Counted from the first letter of the stretch, positions 46,109 through 57,626 are shown. The stretch is DNA of 64,000 nucleotides from JBCBTD01 sp039818825 (GCA_039818825.1 JBCBTD010000004.1:57118-121117); one strand, 5' to 3'. The notes: generated from the sequence alone by a model not told the origin. A program made the numbers and translations.

Positions 46109-47569
46109 TTACGCCGCTTCGACGGCCTTGACGATTTCCTCGGTCATCTTCTTGGCATCGCCGAACAGCATCATCGTGTTGTCCTGGAAGAACAACGTGT
46201 TGTCGATGCCGGCGTAGCCGGCAGCCATCGACCGCTTGACGAAGAAGACGGCCTTGGCATCCGCAACGTCGAGCACCGGCATGCCGAAGATCGGGCTTTG
46301 CGGGTCGTTCTTCGCCGACGGGTTGGTGATGTCGTTGGCGCCGATGACGTAGGCGACGTCGGCCTGTTGGAACTCGCCGTTGACGTCCTCCATCTCGAAC
46401 ACGTCGTCGTACGGGATCTGCGCCTCGGCCAAGAGCACGTTCATGTGACCCGGCATGCGCCCTGCCACCGGGTGGATGGCGAACTTCACCGACACGCCTT
46501 CCTTGGTGAGTTGGTCATAGAGGTCGCGCACGGCATGCTGGGCCTGTGCCACGGCCATGCCATAGCCCGGCACGATGATGACGTTTTGCGCGTTGGCCAT
46601 GATGTAGGCGGCATCTTCGGCCGACCCCGGCTTGACCGAGCGGTCGTCGTCGCCAGCACCGGCGGCAGCGGCGCTCTCGCCGAAGCCGCCGAGAATGACC
46701 GATATGAACGACCGATTCATCGCCTTGCACATGATGTAGCTGAGGATCGCGCCCGAGCTACCGACCAGGGCACCGACGATGATCAGCGCCTGGTTGTTGA
46801 GTGTGAAGCCGATACCGGCGGCGGCCCAACCCGAGTAGGAGTTCAGCATCGAGACGACGACAGGCATGTCGGCGCCGCCGATCGGGATGATCAACAGCAC
46901 GCCGAGCGCGAACGCCAACAGCGTCATCAACAAGAACACGCCGGGGCTGGCGCCGGTCATGAACGCTATCAGCAGTGCAACGAGTCCGGCGCCGATGGCG
47001 ATGTTGATGACGTGGCGTGCCGGCAAGATGATCGGCTTCGAGCTCATCGCCGGTCGGATCACGGCCATCAATGGCCCGAGCGCCTTCTCGACACCCTCAG
47101 GGAACTTCGCTTGCAGCTTACCGAAGGCGATGACCGAGCCCGTGAAGGTCACGGCGCCGACGATGGTCCCAAGCCCCATCTCGAACAAGGACAACGCCTT
47201 GATGTGGCCATCCTTGAGGATGCCGAACTCTTCGGGGTTCATGAGCGCTGAGGCGGCGACGAACACGGCGGCAAGGCCGACCAGCGAGTGGAACGCGGCT
47301 ACCAGCTGCGGCATGGCCGTCATCTGGATGCGCTGGGCGACGACGTAGCCGACCGAGCCGCCGGCCGCGAGGCCGACCGCGATCAGGACGTAGGCAATGA
47401 TCGAGGGTTGAGGCAGGCTGACGAGCGTGATGACGATGGCCAGCGCCATGCCGATCATGCCGTAGACGTTGCCCTGCCGCGCCGTCGACGGGTGGGACAG
47501 GCCGCGGAGTGCCAGGATGAAGAAGACGGCTGACGCCAGGTAGCCGAGGGCAGCGACGTTCACACCCAT
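46109..47569 (-). CDS. pntB: NAD(P) transhydrogenase subunit beta
   Basis: A 486-aa membrane protein. The N-terminal helices form part of the proton channel (domain II). The C-terminal soluble domain III binds NADP: IIVPGYGMAVAQAQHAVRD is the nucleotide-loop region, followed by FAIHPVAGRMPGHMNVLLAEA and VIGANDITNPSAKNDPQSPI. With PntA and PntAB it uses the proton gradient to reduce NADP with NADH. It is the last gene of the pntA-pntAB-pntB operon, 4 bp after pntAB. Confidence 0.97.
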   Translation of the reverse strand: MGVNVAALGYLASAVFFILALRGLSHPSTARQGNVYGMIGMALAIVITLVSLPQPSIIAYVLIAVGLAAGGSVGYVVAQRIQMTAMPQLVAAFHSLVGLAAVFVAASALMNPEEFGILKDGHIKALSLFEMGLGTIVGAVTFTGSVIAFGKLQAKFPEGVEKALGPLMAVIRPAMSSKPIILPARHVINIAIGAGLVALLIAFMTGASPGVFLLMTLLAFALGVLLIIPIGGADMPVVVSMLNSYSGWAAAGIGFTLNNQALIIVGALVGSSGAILSYIMCKAMNRSFISVILGGFGESAAAAGAGDDDRSVKPGSAEDAAYIMANAQNVIIVPGYGMAVAQAQHAVRDLYDQLTKEGVSVKFAIHPVAGRMPGHMNVLLAEAQIPYDDVFEMEDVNGEFQQADVAYVIGANDITNPSAKNDPQSPIFGMPVLDVADAKAVFFVKRSMAAGYAGIDNTLFFQDNTMMLFGDAKKMTEEIVKAVEAA

Positions 47570-47573
47570 GGGC

Positions 47574-47849
47574 TCAGCTCCGCTTCTTGTACATGGCGAG
47601 CATGCGCTGGGTGACGGCGAAGGCGCCGAAGATGTTCACCGCGGCGAGCACCGTCGCCAGGAAGCCCCAAACGCTGCCGACGCCAAGCGAGATCAACGCA
47701 CCGACGACGATGACGCTGGAGATGGCGTTGGTGACGCTCATCAACGGCGTGTGCAGCGCTGGTGTCACCGACCAGACGACGTAGTAGCCGACGAAGATCG
47801 CGAGCACGAAGATGATCAGGTTGAAGACCGCAGGATCGATCGCTGCCAT
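47574..47849 (-). CDS. pntAB: NAD(P) transhydrogenase subunit alpha part 2
   Basis: A 91-aa membrane protein with three helices that forms the alpha-side part of the transhydrogenase proton channel (FVGYYVVWSVTPALHTPLMS and AISSVIVVGALISLG are the characteristic stretches). It is separate from the soluble NAD domain, as usual in alphaproteobacteria. It lies 8 bp after pntA and 4 bp before pntB. Confidence 0.95.
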   Translation of the reverse strand: MAAIDPAVFNLIIFVLAIFVGYYVVWSVTPALHTPLMSVTNAISSVIVVGALISLGVGSVWGFLATVLAAVNIFGAFAVTQRMLAMYKKRS

Positions 47850-47857
47850 GGCGCGCC

Positions 47858-48970
47858 TCAGCTCTGGAAGTTGGGGTGGACCACGGCACCGCCCTCGGTG
47901 AGGAGCGTGCCGACGACCAGGTCGTCGTCCTTGTTGACGACCAGCTGCTGCTCCTTGTCGACCAGCAGGCTGACGAAGTTCAGGAGGTTCTTGGCATAGA
48001 GGATACTGGTGGCCGGGGCCAGTCGCGCCGGCAGATTGGCGATTCCGACGATCCGAACACCTCCGGCCTTGACGACTTTGCCGGGCTTCGAACCCTCGAC
48101 GTTGCCGCCGCTCTCGACCGCCATGTCGAGGATCACCGAGCCCGCGCGCATCGACTTCACCATCTCGCCGGTGACGATCCGAGGTGCCGCCCGGCCCGGG
48201 ATCTGGGCGGTCGTGACGACGATGTCCTGGCCCTTCAGATGTTCGGCGACCGTCGCCGCCTGCTCGGCCTGCTCTTCGGGTGTCAGCGGCCGAGCGTAGC
48301 CGCCGGACGTCGCGGCGTCTTCGGGCACGAAACCGACGAACTTGGCGCCTAGACTCTGCACCTCCTCGCGCGCCGCGGGGCGCACGTCGGTCGCCGAGAC
48401 GACCGCTCCCATGCGCCGGGCCGTGGCGATGGCCTGCAGGCCGGCAACACCGGCGCCGATCACGAACAACTTGGCCGGCGTGACCGTACCGGCGGCCGTC
48501 ATCATCATCGGCATCACGCGGTCGTACGCCGCCATCGCCTCGACCACGGCCTTGTAGCCGGCCAGGTTGGCCTGGCTCGACAGCACGTCCATCGCCTGGG
48601 CGCGCGTCGTCCGCGGCAACAATTCCATGGCGAACGCCGTTACGCCGTGGTCAGCGTACGCCTTGACTTGGTCCTTGTGCTGGTAGGGATCGAGCATGCC
48701 GACCAGCAGCTGACCCTGCCGCAGCATCTCCATCTCGGCATCGTCGGGACGCTGTACCTTCATCAGAACGTCGCCGGAGAACGCGCCAGCTTTGTCGCTG
48801 ATCGCGGCACCGGCGGCCTCGTACGCCGAGTCGGCGATCGCGGCACCACTGCCGGCACCCGCCTCGACGACGATCTCGTGCCCCTGACCAACCAGCTTCT
48901 TGACGGTGTCAGGCGTCGCCGCCACACGCCGCTCGTTTTCCCGCACCTCCTTCGGGATACCCACTTTCAT
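47858..48970 (-). CDS. pntA: NAD(P) transhydrogenase subunit alpha part 1 (NAD-binding)
   Basis: A 370-aa soluble domain I protein binding NAD(H). It begins MKVGIPKEVRENERRVAATP, and the Rossmann motif is FVIGAGVAGLQAIATARRMGA. The mobile-loop region VTTAQIPGRAAPRIV contains the invariant Gln-Ile-Pro-Gly. It feeds hydride to PntB. The first gene of the operon; ATG 48970 has GGGAG upstream. Alanine dehydrogenase shares the fold, but the downstream membrane subunits settle the call. Confidence 0.97.
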   Translation of the reverse strand: MKVGIPKEVRENERRVAATPDTVKKLVGQGHEIVVEAGAGSGAAIADSAYEAAGAAISDKAGAFSGDVLMKVQRPDDAEMEMLRQGQLLVGMLDPYQHKDQVKAYADHGVTAFAMELLPRTTRAQAMDVLSSQANLAGYKAVVEAMAAYDRVMPMMMTAAGTVTPAKLFVIGAGVAGLQAIATARRMGAVVSATDVRPAAREEVQSLGAKFVGFVPEDAATSGGYARPLTPEEQAEQAATVAEHLKGQDIVVTTAQIPGRAAPRIVTGEMVKSMRAGSVILDMAVESGGNVEGSKPGKVVKAGGVRIVGIANLPARLAPATSILYAKNLLNFVSLLVDKEQQLVVNKDDDLVVGTLLTEGGAVVHPNFQS

Positions 48971-49178
48971 GATGTTCTCCCAACTCGACGAGGTTCGGCC
49001 GGAGCGGGCGCGGCTCTCGAGCCCGGGGCGTCTTTAGCAGACGACGAACGCCGCGCAAGCTGGTCACTCGGCGGCCGCCGTCGGAGCCTTGGAGCTTGCG
49101 ACGAACCGTGCGACGAAGGACAACATTGGTCGGCTCTCGTTCGAAGGGCCCCCGCTACCGCAACGACAGGTGGAGCGC

Positions 49179-50116
49179 ATGCGTCGGTTTAAGCGGATCT
49201 TGGTCGTCTACGGCGACGGCGAGAGCTTCGGCGACTTCGAGCCCGACCTCATCGGGCTGGCCAAAGGCAACGGCGCCGAAGTGGCCGTGACCGGCTGGTC
49301 GCGACCGCCATCGCCGTCGCTCTTGAAGGCGCTGTTCGAGCGGAAAGGCAAACGGCCGGACGAGCTGGTCAAGGCGGGGCAGCAACGCTTGTTGGAAGGT
49401 CACGCCGAGCGGTTTCGCGCCGCCGAGGTCCCGGTCCGGACCGTGGTCTTGGAGGGCGACCCGCTCCAGGCGCTATGTATGCTGATCGACGACGGCGAGT
49501 TCGACCTGGTGGTGAAGGCTGTGGACGGTGCCAAACCGGACGACCACTTCACCTTCGGCTCGTTCGATCGTGCGCTGGTGAGATTGTCTAGCGCCCCGGT
49601 GATGATGGCGAAGCCGGAAGCGCACCGCGCGACACGCGTGCTGGTCGCCGTGGACGTCAGCGATCCGGACGAAGCTGCCCTGAACGAGTACCTCCTGGAG
49701 ATCTCGACGTCGCAGGCCGAGATCGCCCACGACGAGGTGCACGTCGTGCACGCCTGGTCACTGGATGGCGAAGGGGCTTTGCGCAGCGGCGCCTTCACCG
49801 AAGTGTCTGCTGCCGAGATCGAGAGCTTGCGCGATCAAGAACAGTCGTTCCGCCACCAGGCCCTCCAGGCGCTCTTGGCAAAGTACGTCGACCGGCCGGT
49901 GACCATCGTCGAACATCTGGTCGAGGGACCGGCACCGAACGCCATCGCCGCCGTGGCCGAGCGGATCGACGCCGAGTTCCTGGTGATGGGCGCCAAGCCG
50001 CGCCGGCGCGTGACCACGCTGGTCCTGAGTGACTGTGCCGAAACGGTGCTGGCGGCGGTCGACTGCTCCGTGTTGATGGTCAAGGACGTGCCCGAAATCG
50101 CGCTCGGGGCCCCGAT

Positions 50117-50120
<4 letters not shown>
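49179..50120 (+). CDS. Tandem universal stress protein
   Basis: A 313-aa cytoplasmic protein made of two UspA-like domains (about residues 5-145 and 150-305). Each has the alternating strand/helix pattern; the second ends VMGAKPRRRVTTLVLSDCAETVLAAVDCSVLMVK, where the ATP-binding G-x2-G-x9-G(S/T) motif is degenerate, suggesting a UspE-like form that may not bind ATP. ATG 49179 has AGGTGGA upstream. It overlaps the gamma-glutamyltransferase start by 4 bp. Confidence 0.85.
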
Positions 50121-51706
<1,586 letters not shown>

Positions 51707-51784
51707 CCTGCAACACATGCAGACGAGCCAGGGATCGACTCGCGGTCGGCCTGCCGCAACGAAACGAGAACGGACAAAGCATCT

Positions 51785-53110
51785 ATGGCCGAAGGCATCG
51801 CCGAGGCGCCGGTGACCGTCACCGACCGGTTGACCCACCCCTTTCGCCGCTTGATGCAGCAGCAGAGCGCCAGCGGCATCATCCTCATCGCCTGCGCGGC
51901 ATTGGCCTTCGCTTGGGCGAACTCGCCTTGGGCCGACAGCTACTTCCACATGAAGCACATCGAGACGGCGGTCGAGTTCGGCAGCTTTCATCTGCACCTG
52001 CATCTCGAACACGTCGTCAACGACCTGTTGATGGCGATCTTCTTTTTCGTGGTCGGACTGGAGATCAAGCGCGAGTTCATGGTCGGCGAGTTGGCCGGCA
52101 TACGCCGGGCGGCCCTGCCGATCGCCGGTGCCATCGGCGGCATGGTGGTGCCGGCGCTGATCTACGTGGCGTTCAACCTCGGTGAGCCGACCTTGCGCGG
52201 CTGGGGCGTGCCGATGGCGACGGACATCGCGTTCGCCGTGGGCGTCCTGGCGATCATCGGCGACCGGGTGCCGTTGGCTTTGAAAGTCTTCTTGTTGGCA
52301 CTGGCGATCGTCGACGACCTCGGCGCGGTGATCGTCATCGCCGTGTTCTACACCGCCGATTTGGACGTGAACGCCTTGCTGATTTCGTTGGTCGTCTGGG
52401 GCGTGGCGCTGCTCTATGGCCGGTTCGGCCACGCCCGGGCGATGGTGTTCGTGCTGATCGGGGCAGTCTGCTGGTACTTCATGCACGAGAGCGGTGTCCA
52501 CGCCACGATCGCCGGTGTTCTGATGGCGCTTTCGGTCCCGCTCGGCGGCACGATGCGTGAGGACCGCCTGACCGACGAAGTCCGACAGATGGTCATGCCG
52601 GCGGCTGGCGGTGTCGAGGTGAAAGTCGAACGGATGGGCTACCTCGTCGATCGAGCCCGCAGCCCGCTGCTCTCCTTCGAACACACGTTGAGCCCGTGGG
52701 TGGCGTTCTTCATCATGCCGGTCTTCGCCGTGTTCAACGCGGGCGTTGCGGTCGGCGGCAGCAGCGAAGGCTCGATCATCGGCCTCGCAACGATCGGCGC
52801 GTTCTTCGGCCTGTTGCTCGGCAAGCCCGTCGGCATTGCTGCAACGGCCTGGCTCACCGTACGCGTCGGCCTCGCCAGCTTTCCACGGGATGCCAACTGG
52901 CCGGGCGTGGTCGGTATCGGTTGCCTCGGTGGCATTGGTTTCACCATGGCGTTGTTCGTCGCCAACTTGGCGTTCGGGCCGACCTTGGCGCTCGATCAAG
53001 CGAAGATCGGCGTCCTCTCCGCATCGGTCGTCTCGGCGGTCGTCGGCTACATCCTGCTGTTGCGGGCGTTCCCCAAGGTGGAACGGGAGACCGCCACCGC
53101 TACCGCCTGA
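51785..53110 (+). CDS. nhaA: Na+/H+ antiporter NhaA, copy 1
   Basis: A 441-aa inner-membrane antiporter that exports sodium in exchange for protons. The NhaA core is complete: FFVVGLEIKREFMVGEL, ATDIAFAVGVLAIIGDRVPL and LALAIVDDLGAVIVIAVFYT, where the Asp pair is the ion-binding site. The C-terminal helices include GCLGGIGFTMALFVANLAFG. A second nhaA at 57627 is different in sequence. It follows the ggt gene by 78 bp. Confidence 0.96.
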   Translation: MAEGIAEAPVTVTDRLTHPFRRLMQQQSASGIILIACAALAFAWANSPWADSYFHMKHIETAVEFGSFHLHLHLEHVVNDLLMAIFFFVVGLEIKREFMVGELAGIRRAALPIAGAIGGMVVPALIYVAFNLGEPTLRGWGVPMATDIAFAVGVLAIIGDRVPLALKVFLLALAIVDDLGAVIVIAVFYTADLDVNALLISLVVWGVALLYGRFGHARAMVFVLIGAVCWYFMHESGVHATIAGVLMALSVPLGGTMREDRLTDEVRQMVMPAAGGVEVKVERMGYLVDRARSPLLSFEHTLSPWVAFFIMPVFAVFNAGVAVGGSSEGSIIGLATIGAFFGLLLGKPVGIAATAWLTVRVGLASFPRDANWPGVVGIGCLGGIGFTMALFVANLAFGPTLALDQAKIGVLSASVVSAVVGYILLLRAFPKVERETATATA

Positions 53111-53152
53111 CCGCCAGATGCCAGATGAGCGGGGTCGCGTTCCCGCTCAGAG

Positions 53153-53443
53153 CTAGCGGCGACGCCTGGCGAACCGCGCGGTGACGGCCGCGGCCAAGGC
53201 GGCGAGAGCGGCCGTAGCGAAAGCGACCAAGGCGCTCGGCTGAACCAGCAACGGGACCACCACCGTGTCCCACACTGCTGGATGCAGATAGCGCTGGATC
53301 AACGCTTGGGTGAGATTGAGACTTGGCGCGTCGACGCTGAACCAGAGTTGACCCAAGGGTGGCGCTCCGGCCACCGTTGCCCAGAGCGCTACGCAACCGC
53401 TGCCCACCGCCAGTAGCAAGAACACCATCCGCAGGACTGCCAA
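53153..53443 (-). CDS. Small membrane protein, unknown function
   Basis: A 96-aa protein with an N-terminal helix (about residues 4-26) and a second helix near the C-terminus (about 66-88), ending in a basic RFARRRR tail. It starts at TTG, preceded by an almost perfect GGGAGGTGAT ribosome site, which strongly supports it despite the rare start. Function unknown. It is convergent with nhaA copy 1 and divergent from the ureohydrolase gene. Confidence 0.65.
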   Translation of the reverse strand: MAVLRMVFLLLAVGSGCVALWATVAGAPPLGQLWFSVDAPSLNLTQALIQRYLHPAVWDTVVVPLLVQPSALVAFATAALAALAAAVTARFARRRR

Positions 53444-53622
53444 AGATCACCTCCCGCTGCCGCGCTGCATGTGGGACGTCGTGCGGCCGGGGCAACCACT
53501 ACCGAGCCCCGCGGCACCTTGCTCGCCGCCGCCCCCTCCACTTGGACGTTCGCCTCCCCAGATGTAGGGATGAACGAGCGCTGGCCGAGCCGACACCAGC
53601 GACACCACTTCAAGGATCCGCC

Positions 53623-54594
53623 TTGTTCGACCCCATCGACGCCCGCTTCTTGCCGGTGGCCGGCAACGTGCTACCCCGCTTCGCCGGCCTGCCGAGCTTC
53701 ATGCGGTTGCCGATCGTCGCGCTCGATCAGGCGCACGACGTCGACATCGGCCTGATCGGCGTCCCGTTCGACAGCGCGACGTCGAACCGCCCGGGCGCGC
53801 GCCATGGACCGCGTCAGCTCCGCGACCTGTCGACGATGATTCGCTTGGTCAACCAAGCGACGCGGATCGCTCCCTTCCACCTCGCCCGCTGCGCCGAACT
53901 CGGCGATGCGCCGGTCAACCCGGTGGACATGGCGAGCAGCGCCGAGCGCATTGCCGGGTTCTATCGCGACGTCAAGGCGATGGCGGTGCGCCCCCTGTCG
54001 GCCGGTGGTGACCACTTCGTCTCCTTGCCGATCCTGCGCGGCCTCCTCGGTGCGGACGGGCCAGTGGGGATGGTGCATTTCGATGCGCATTCGGACCTCT
54101 ATCCACCCTATTTCGGTGGCTACGACAGCCACGGAACGCCGTTTCGACGGGCGATCGAGGAGGGCCTCCTGGATCCCGAACGCGTCGTGCAAATCGGCCT
54201 CCGGGGCACGTCGATCGACATGAGCGACGTGGCGTTCGGCGAAGCCCACGGCGTGCGGATGATCCCGATCGAGGAGGTCCACGACCGCGGTGTCGACGCG
54301 ATCATGGCGGAAGCCCGTGCGATCGTCGGCGACCGTCCGACCTATCTGAGCTTCGACATCGACGCCATCGACCCTAGCCAGGCACCCGGCACGGGCACGC
54401 CCGAAGTCGGCGGCATCTTCGTTCACGACGCCCAGCGGATGATAAGGGCGCTGGTTGGCGTCGACGTCATTGGGGCGGATCTGGTCGAAGTCAGTCCGCC
54501 GTTCGACGCCTCGGGCAATACCGCCTGGGTCGGCGTCAGCTTGATGTTCGAGATTCTCTGCGTCATGGCCGACGCCGTGCGGAGGCAACGATGA
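53623..54594 (+). CDS. speB: Ureohydrolase, agmatinase-like
   Basis: A 323-aa manganese enzyme of the arginase/agmatinase family. The metal ligands are clear: SAGGDHFVSLP, MVHFDAHSDLYPPY and LSFDIDAIDPSQAPGTGTPE. It hydrolyses agmatine or a related guanidino compound to amine plus urea; agmatinase is the usual label for this N-terminus (RFAGLPSFMRLPIV), but guanidinobutyrase cannot be excluded. It starts at TTG 53623 with AAGGA six bases upstream. It overlaps the lipocalin gene by 4 bp. Confidence 0.9.
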   Translation: MFDPIDARFLPVAGNVLPRFAGLPSFMRLPIVALDQAHDVDIGLIGVPFDSATSNRPGARHGPRQLRDLSTMIRLVNQATRIAPFHLARCAELGDAPVNPVDMASSAERIAGFYRDVKAMAVRPLSAGGDHFVSLPILRGLLGADGPVGMVHFDAHSDLYPPYFGGYDSHGTPFRRAIEEGLLDPERVVQIGLRGTSIDMSDVAFGEAHGVRMIPIEEVHDRGVDAIMAEARAIVGDRPTYLSFDIDAIDPSQAPGTGTPEVGGIFVHDAQRMIRALVGVDVIGADLVEVSPPFDASGNTAWVGVSLMFEILCVMADAVRRQR

Positions 54595-55172
54595 TGTGGA
54601 TGCGCGCGCTCGCCGCCGGCTGGCTGATGATGATCGTGATGCCGGCGCTTGCCGACGTCGAGCCGGTGACCGGCTTCGACCTCGACCGCTATCTCGGGAC
54701 GTGGCACGAGATCGCCTCGATTCCGACCTCGTTCCAAGAGGATTGCGTCTACGCGACGCGCGCCATGTACGGCCACGACCCTCGAGGTCGGCTGCGCGTC
54801 GAGAACAGCTGCCAGACGGCAGCCGGCGAGACGATTCGCGTCAAAGGTGTCGCTCGCTTCGCCGGGCCGGACGACGAGGCCCACTTGGAGGTGACCTTCG
54901 TTCGGTTGCTGGAGGCGCCGCTGTGGTTCGCCGGCGGGGACTACGTCGTGATTGCCCTGGACGAGGACTACCGTTGGAGTGCGGTCGCCGATCCATCCAC
55001 GAGCTTCGCCTGGATCCTTGCCCGCGAGCCGGAGCTGAACTTGGATACGCTGATGAGCTTGAAGCCGGTGTACGAGGCCGCCGGCTACGATACCTGCAAC
55101 ATCTTGACGTCGCGCCACGTCCGCAACGACGTCCGCCAACCGCTCTGCACCTTGTCTGCCGATACGGACTGA
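54591..55172 (+). CDS. Lipocalin family protein
   Basis: A 193-aa exported lipocalin of the Blc type. The signal peptide MMWMRALAAGWLMMIVMPALA ends without a lipobox Cys, so unlike E. coli Blc it is probably soluble periplasmic. The lipocalin motif GxW is in YLGTWHEIASIPTSFQEDC, and a second block is APLWFAGGDYVVIALDEDY. It probably binds lysolipids or other hydrophobic ligands. The ATG overlaps the ureohydrolase stop. Confidence 0.88.
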   Translation: MMWMRALAAGWLMMIVMPALADVEPVTGFDLDRYLGTWHEIASIPTSFQEDCVYATRAMYGHDPRGRLRVENSCQTAAGETIRVKGVARFAGPDDEAHLEVTFVRLLEAPLWFAGGDYVVIALDEDYRWSAVADPSTSFAWILAREPELNLDTLMSLKPVYEAAGYDTCNILTSRHVRNDVRQPLCTLSADTD

Positions 55173-55176
55173 TACT

Positions 55177-55836
55177 ATGTACCAACCGGCTCCGTTCCGC
55201 GAGGCGACGCTGTCACTCCAACAAGCACTGATGCGCGACCACCCGCTCGGCCTGCTGATCTCCAACGCGCCCGACGGTCCAGTCGCGGACCCGGTGCCGT
55301 TCCTGCTCGATGCCGAGGCGTCGCCGCAGGGCACGCTGCGGGGCCACGTCGCCCGGGCCAACCCCCACTGGCGTCATCTCGATGCACCGGACGCGCGCGC
55401 ACTGGTCGTCTTTCAGGGGCCACAAGCCTACGTGACACCGGCTTGGTACGCGACCAAGCGGGAGACCGGCAAAGTCGTACCAACGTGGAACTACGTCGTC
55501 GTCCAGGCCCGGGGTCCGGTGCGGGTGATCCACGACACCGGGTGGCTGCGGGCACAGGTCGATGCGCTCACCACCCGGCAAGAAGGCGGCCGCCCTGAGC
55601 CTTGGGCCGTGAGCGACGCACCCGAGCGCTTCGTCGAGAACCAACTGCGCGCGATCGTCGGCCTCGAGATTACGATCGACAGTATCGACGGCAAATGGAA
55701 GGTCAGTCAGAACCGCCCGCTGGCGGACCGCGTCGGCGTCGCCGAAGGCTTGGTCGACGCGGCCGCCGAGATGGCGCGGCTGGTGGATCCCACCTCGCCG
55801 GCCGACGGTGACGGGGACCCGTCTCAGACTTCGTAG
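55177..55836 (+). CDS. FMN-binding negative transcriptional regulator (PaiB family)
   Basis: A 219-aa split-barrel FMN-binding protein. Family marks are MYQPAPFREATL at the start, HPLGLLISNAPDGPVADPVPF, and the FMN/substrate stretch VVFQGPQAYVTPAWYATKRE followed by VPTWNYVVVQARG. PaiB in Bacillus represses sporulation and protease genes; the role in proteobacteria is unclear. It starts 4 bp after the lipocalin gene, and its last 13 bp overlap the convergent multicopper oxidase gene. Confidence 0.9.
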   Translation: MYQPAPFREATLSLQQALMRDHPLGLLISNAPDGPVADPVPFLLDAEASPQGTLRGHVARANPHWRHLDAPDARALVVFQGPQAYVTPAWYATKRETGKVVPTWNYVVVQARGPVRVIHDTGWLRAQVDALTTRQEGGRPEPWAVSDAPERFVENQLRAIVGLEITIDSIDGKWKVSQNRPLADRVGVAEGLVDAAAEMARLVDPTSPADGDGDPSQTS

Positions 55837-57290
55837 CGTACCGCCTGTGCCATCCCTGTCGCCAGATGCCAAATGTTGTGGCAGTGAAAGAACCACTTGC
55901 CAGGGTTGTTGGCGACGAACTCGATCGAGATCTTCTGTTTTGGATAGACGACGACGGTATCGCGCAACGGCGCGTCTGCCTTGGTATCGCCGTTGCCGAT
56001 CACCCGGAAGACATGACCGTGCAGGTGCATTGGATGTGCCATCATCGTGTGGTTGACGAAGTCGAACCGCACGTTCTGGCCGAAGGCGACGTCGTAGTAA
56101 CTCTCCGCGGCTTGATCGTCCGCAAACTTGGCATAAGGCTCGGGCCAAACGTTGCCGTTCATGGCCCAGAGGTACTTCTTCATCTCGCCCGTCAGCTCAA
56201 CGGTGTGTCGGGTCACCGGACCCGCCGGCAGTTCCGTGGGCTCGGTTGCCTGGAGCGTGGCGACGTCAAGGCTGCGACCATCGAGCTTGGGGCGACCGGT
56301 ATTGGCGTTCGGCGTCGTGTCCTTCGTGTGCAGCACGCCGATCGCCTGCTTATCGTCGCCCAAAGCCGCCGCGTGGATGGTGTAGCTCCCGGACTCCGGC
56401 AGCGTCACCAGGACGTCGTAGCGTTGCGCCGTACCGATGATCACGTCGTCGGCCTCGACCGGTTCGACGGCATCGCCGTCGCAGGCGACGACCATCATCG
56501 ACAGCCCGTCGATCGCCACGCGAAAGAAGGTGGAGCCCGAGGCATTGATGAACCGCAGCCGCGCTCGCCTGCCGGCGCGTAGCGCCTGCGTCCAAGGCGT
56601 CTCCGGGGTCTTGCCGTTCAGCAGGTAACCGAGATAGGGGACATCGATGGGAAAGGCCGAGCCATCAGGCATCGTGTACGGCTCGTGCGGGTCGGCCTGC
56701 AGCGAACCACCGCGCAGCTTGCCGATGACGTCGTCGACCGGGATGTCTGTCACGTCTCCCAGCACGATCGTGACGTCTTCGTCGTAGTCATTCGGCTCAT
56801 CTGGATCGTCGATGATCAGTGCGCCGAGCAGACCTTGCTGCTCCTGCAAGCCAAAATGCGAGTGATACCAGAACGTCCCAGCCTGCTTCAGTTCGAACTC
56901 GTAGTAGAGACTGGTACTCGGAAGGATCGGAGATTGTGTGACAGACGGAACACCATCCTCGAGATTGGGTAGTATCAATCCGTGCCAGTGGATGCTGGTT
57001 GGTTCGGCGAGATGATTGTTGACCAGAACGCGGAACCGCTCGCCTTTGCGATAGCGGATCGGCGTGCCCGGCCAAGTCTGGCCGACCAGCAGCGCATCGA
57101 TCGACTTGCCGAACAGCTCCACCTTGTCGGCGCGAACGTCCAACGTGAAATCGGGATGGGCCCCCATCGCCCAAGGGCCGCTGGACGTTTCGCTCGCCTG
57201 ACCTCGCACCGGCGACGCGCCGAACGACGCTAGCCCGACAAGTCCGACCGGCGCGATCAAAGCACCGCTGGCGAACGTTCGCCTTTGCAT
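55824..57290 (-). CDS. Multicopper oxidase (Tat-exported)
   Basis: A 488-aa periplasmic oxidase with a twin-arginine start (MQRRTFASGALIAPVGLVGL). All four copper motifs are present: SIHWHGLILP, TFWYHSHFG, HPMHLHGHVF and WFFHCHNIWHLATGM, giving types 1, 2 and 3 copper sites. Three cupredoxin domains lie in between. It may oxidise Cu(I), Fe(II) or phenols. ATG 57290 has GGGGAGGA upstream. A longer open frame upstream lacks a ribosome site. No copper chaperone or copA pump is adjacent. Confidence 0.93.
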   Translation of the reverse strand: MQRRTFASGALIAPVGLVGLASFGASPVRGQASETSSGPWAMGAHPDFTLDVRADKVELFGKSIDALLVGQTWPGTPIRYRKGERFRVLVNNHLAEPTSIHWHGLILPNLEDGVPSVTQSPILPSTSLYYEFELKQAGTFWYHSHFGLQEQQGLLGALIIDDPDEPNDYDEDVTIVLGDVTDIPVDDVIGKLRGGSLQADPHEPYTMPDGSAFPIDVPYLGYLLNGKTPETPWTQALRAGRRARLRFINASGSTFFRVAIDGLSMMVVACDGDAVEPVEADDVIIGTAQRYDVLVTLPESGSYTIHAAALGDDKQAIGVLHTKDTTPNANTGRPKLDGRSLDVATLQATEPTELPAGPVTRHTVELTGEMKKYLWAMNGNVWPEPYAKFADDQAAESYYDVAFGQNVRFDFVNHTMMAHPMHLHGHVFRVIGNGDTKADAPLRDTVVVYPKQKISIEFVANNPGKWFFHCHNIWHLATGMAQAVRYEV

Positions 57291-57626
57291 GCTGCGTCCT
57301 CCCCTTTCGGTCTTTGGGGTTGTTCGGCACTGGCCCCGCGAACGGTTCCCAGGCTGCCGACACCCAGTCGGCACGATCGCTTGCTTCGGCGGCGTGAGCA
57401 ACGCCCGACTGGCGCCGCCCGCGCCGTCGTTCGTCCCACACGGAAAACCGCCGCGTCGGCACCCTCGGGTCGCCATCCCGCGACACGACGCTCCCCCTCG
57501 AAACAGCGATCGTGCTGACGTCGATGTCGCTTCTATGAACAATGCGCTTCGTCCGCATAGGGACGAGCGTTAGGGTCTCAGCCAAGCTCGCCGATTTCGA
57601 CGGCCAACTAGGCGTGGGGACGCTTC
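57291..57626. promoter_or_regulatory. Divergent promoter region between multicopper oxidase and second nhaA
   Basis: A 336-bp interval without a supportable ORF. It contains two inverted repeats: TGCCGA-N7-TCGGCA at 57355-57373 and TCGTCC-N6-GGACGA at 57549-57566. Each resembles a dimeric operator. The first is close to the oxidase start and the second about 60 bp before nhaA. No regulator is adjacent. Confidence 0.4.
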
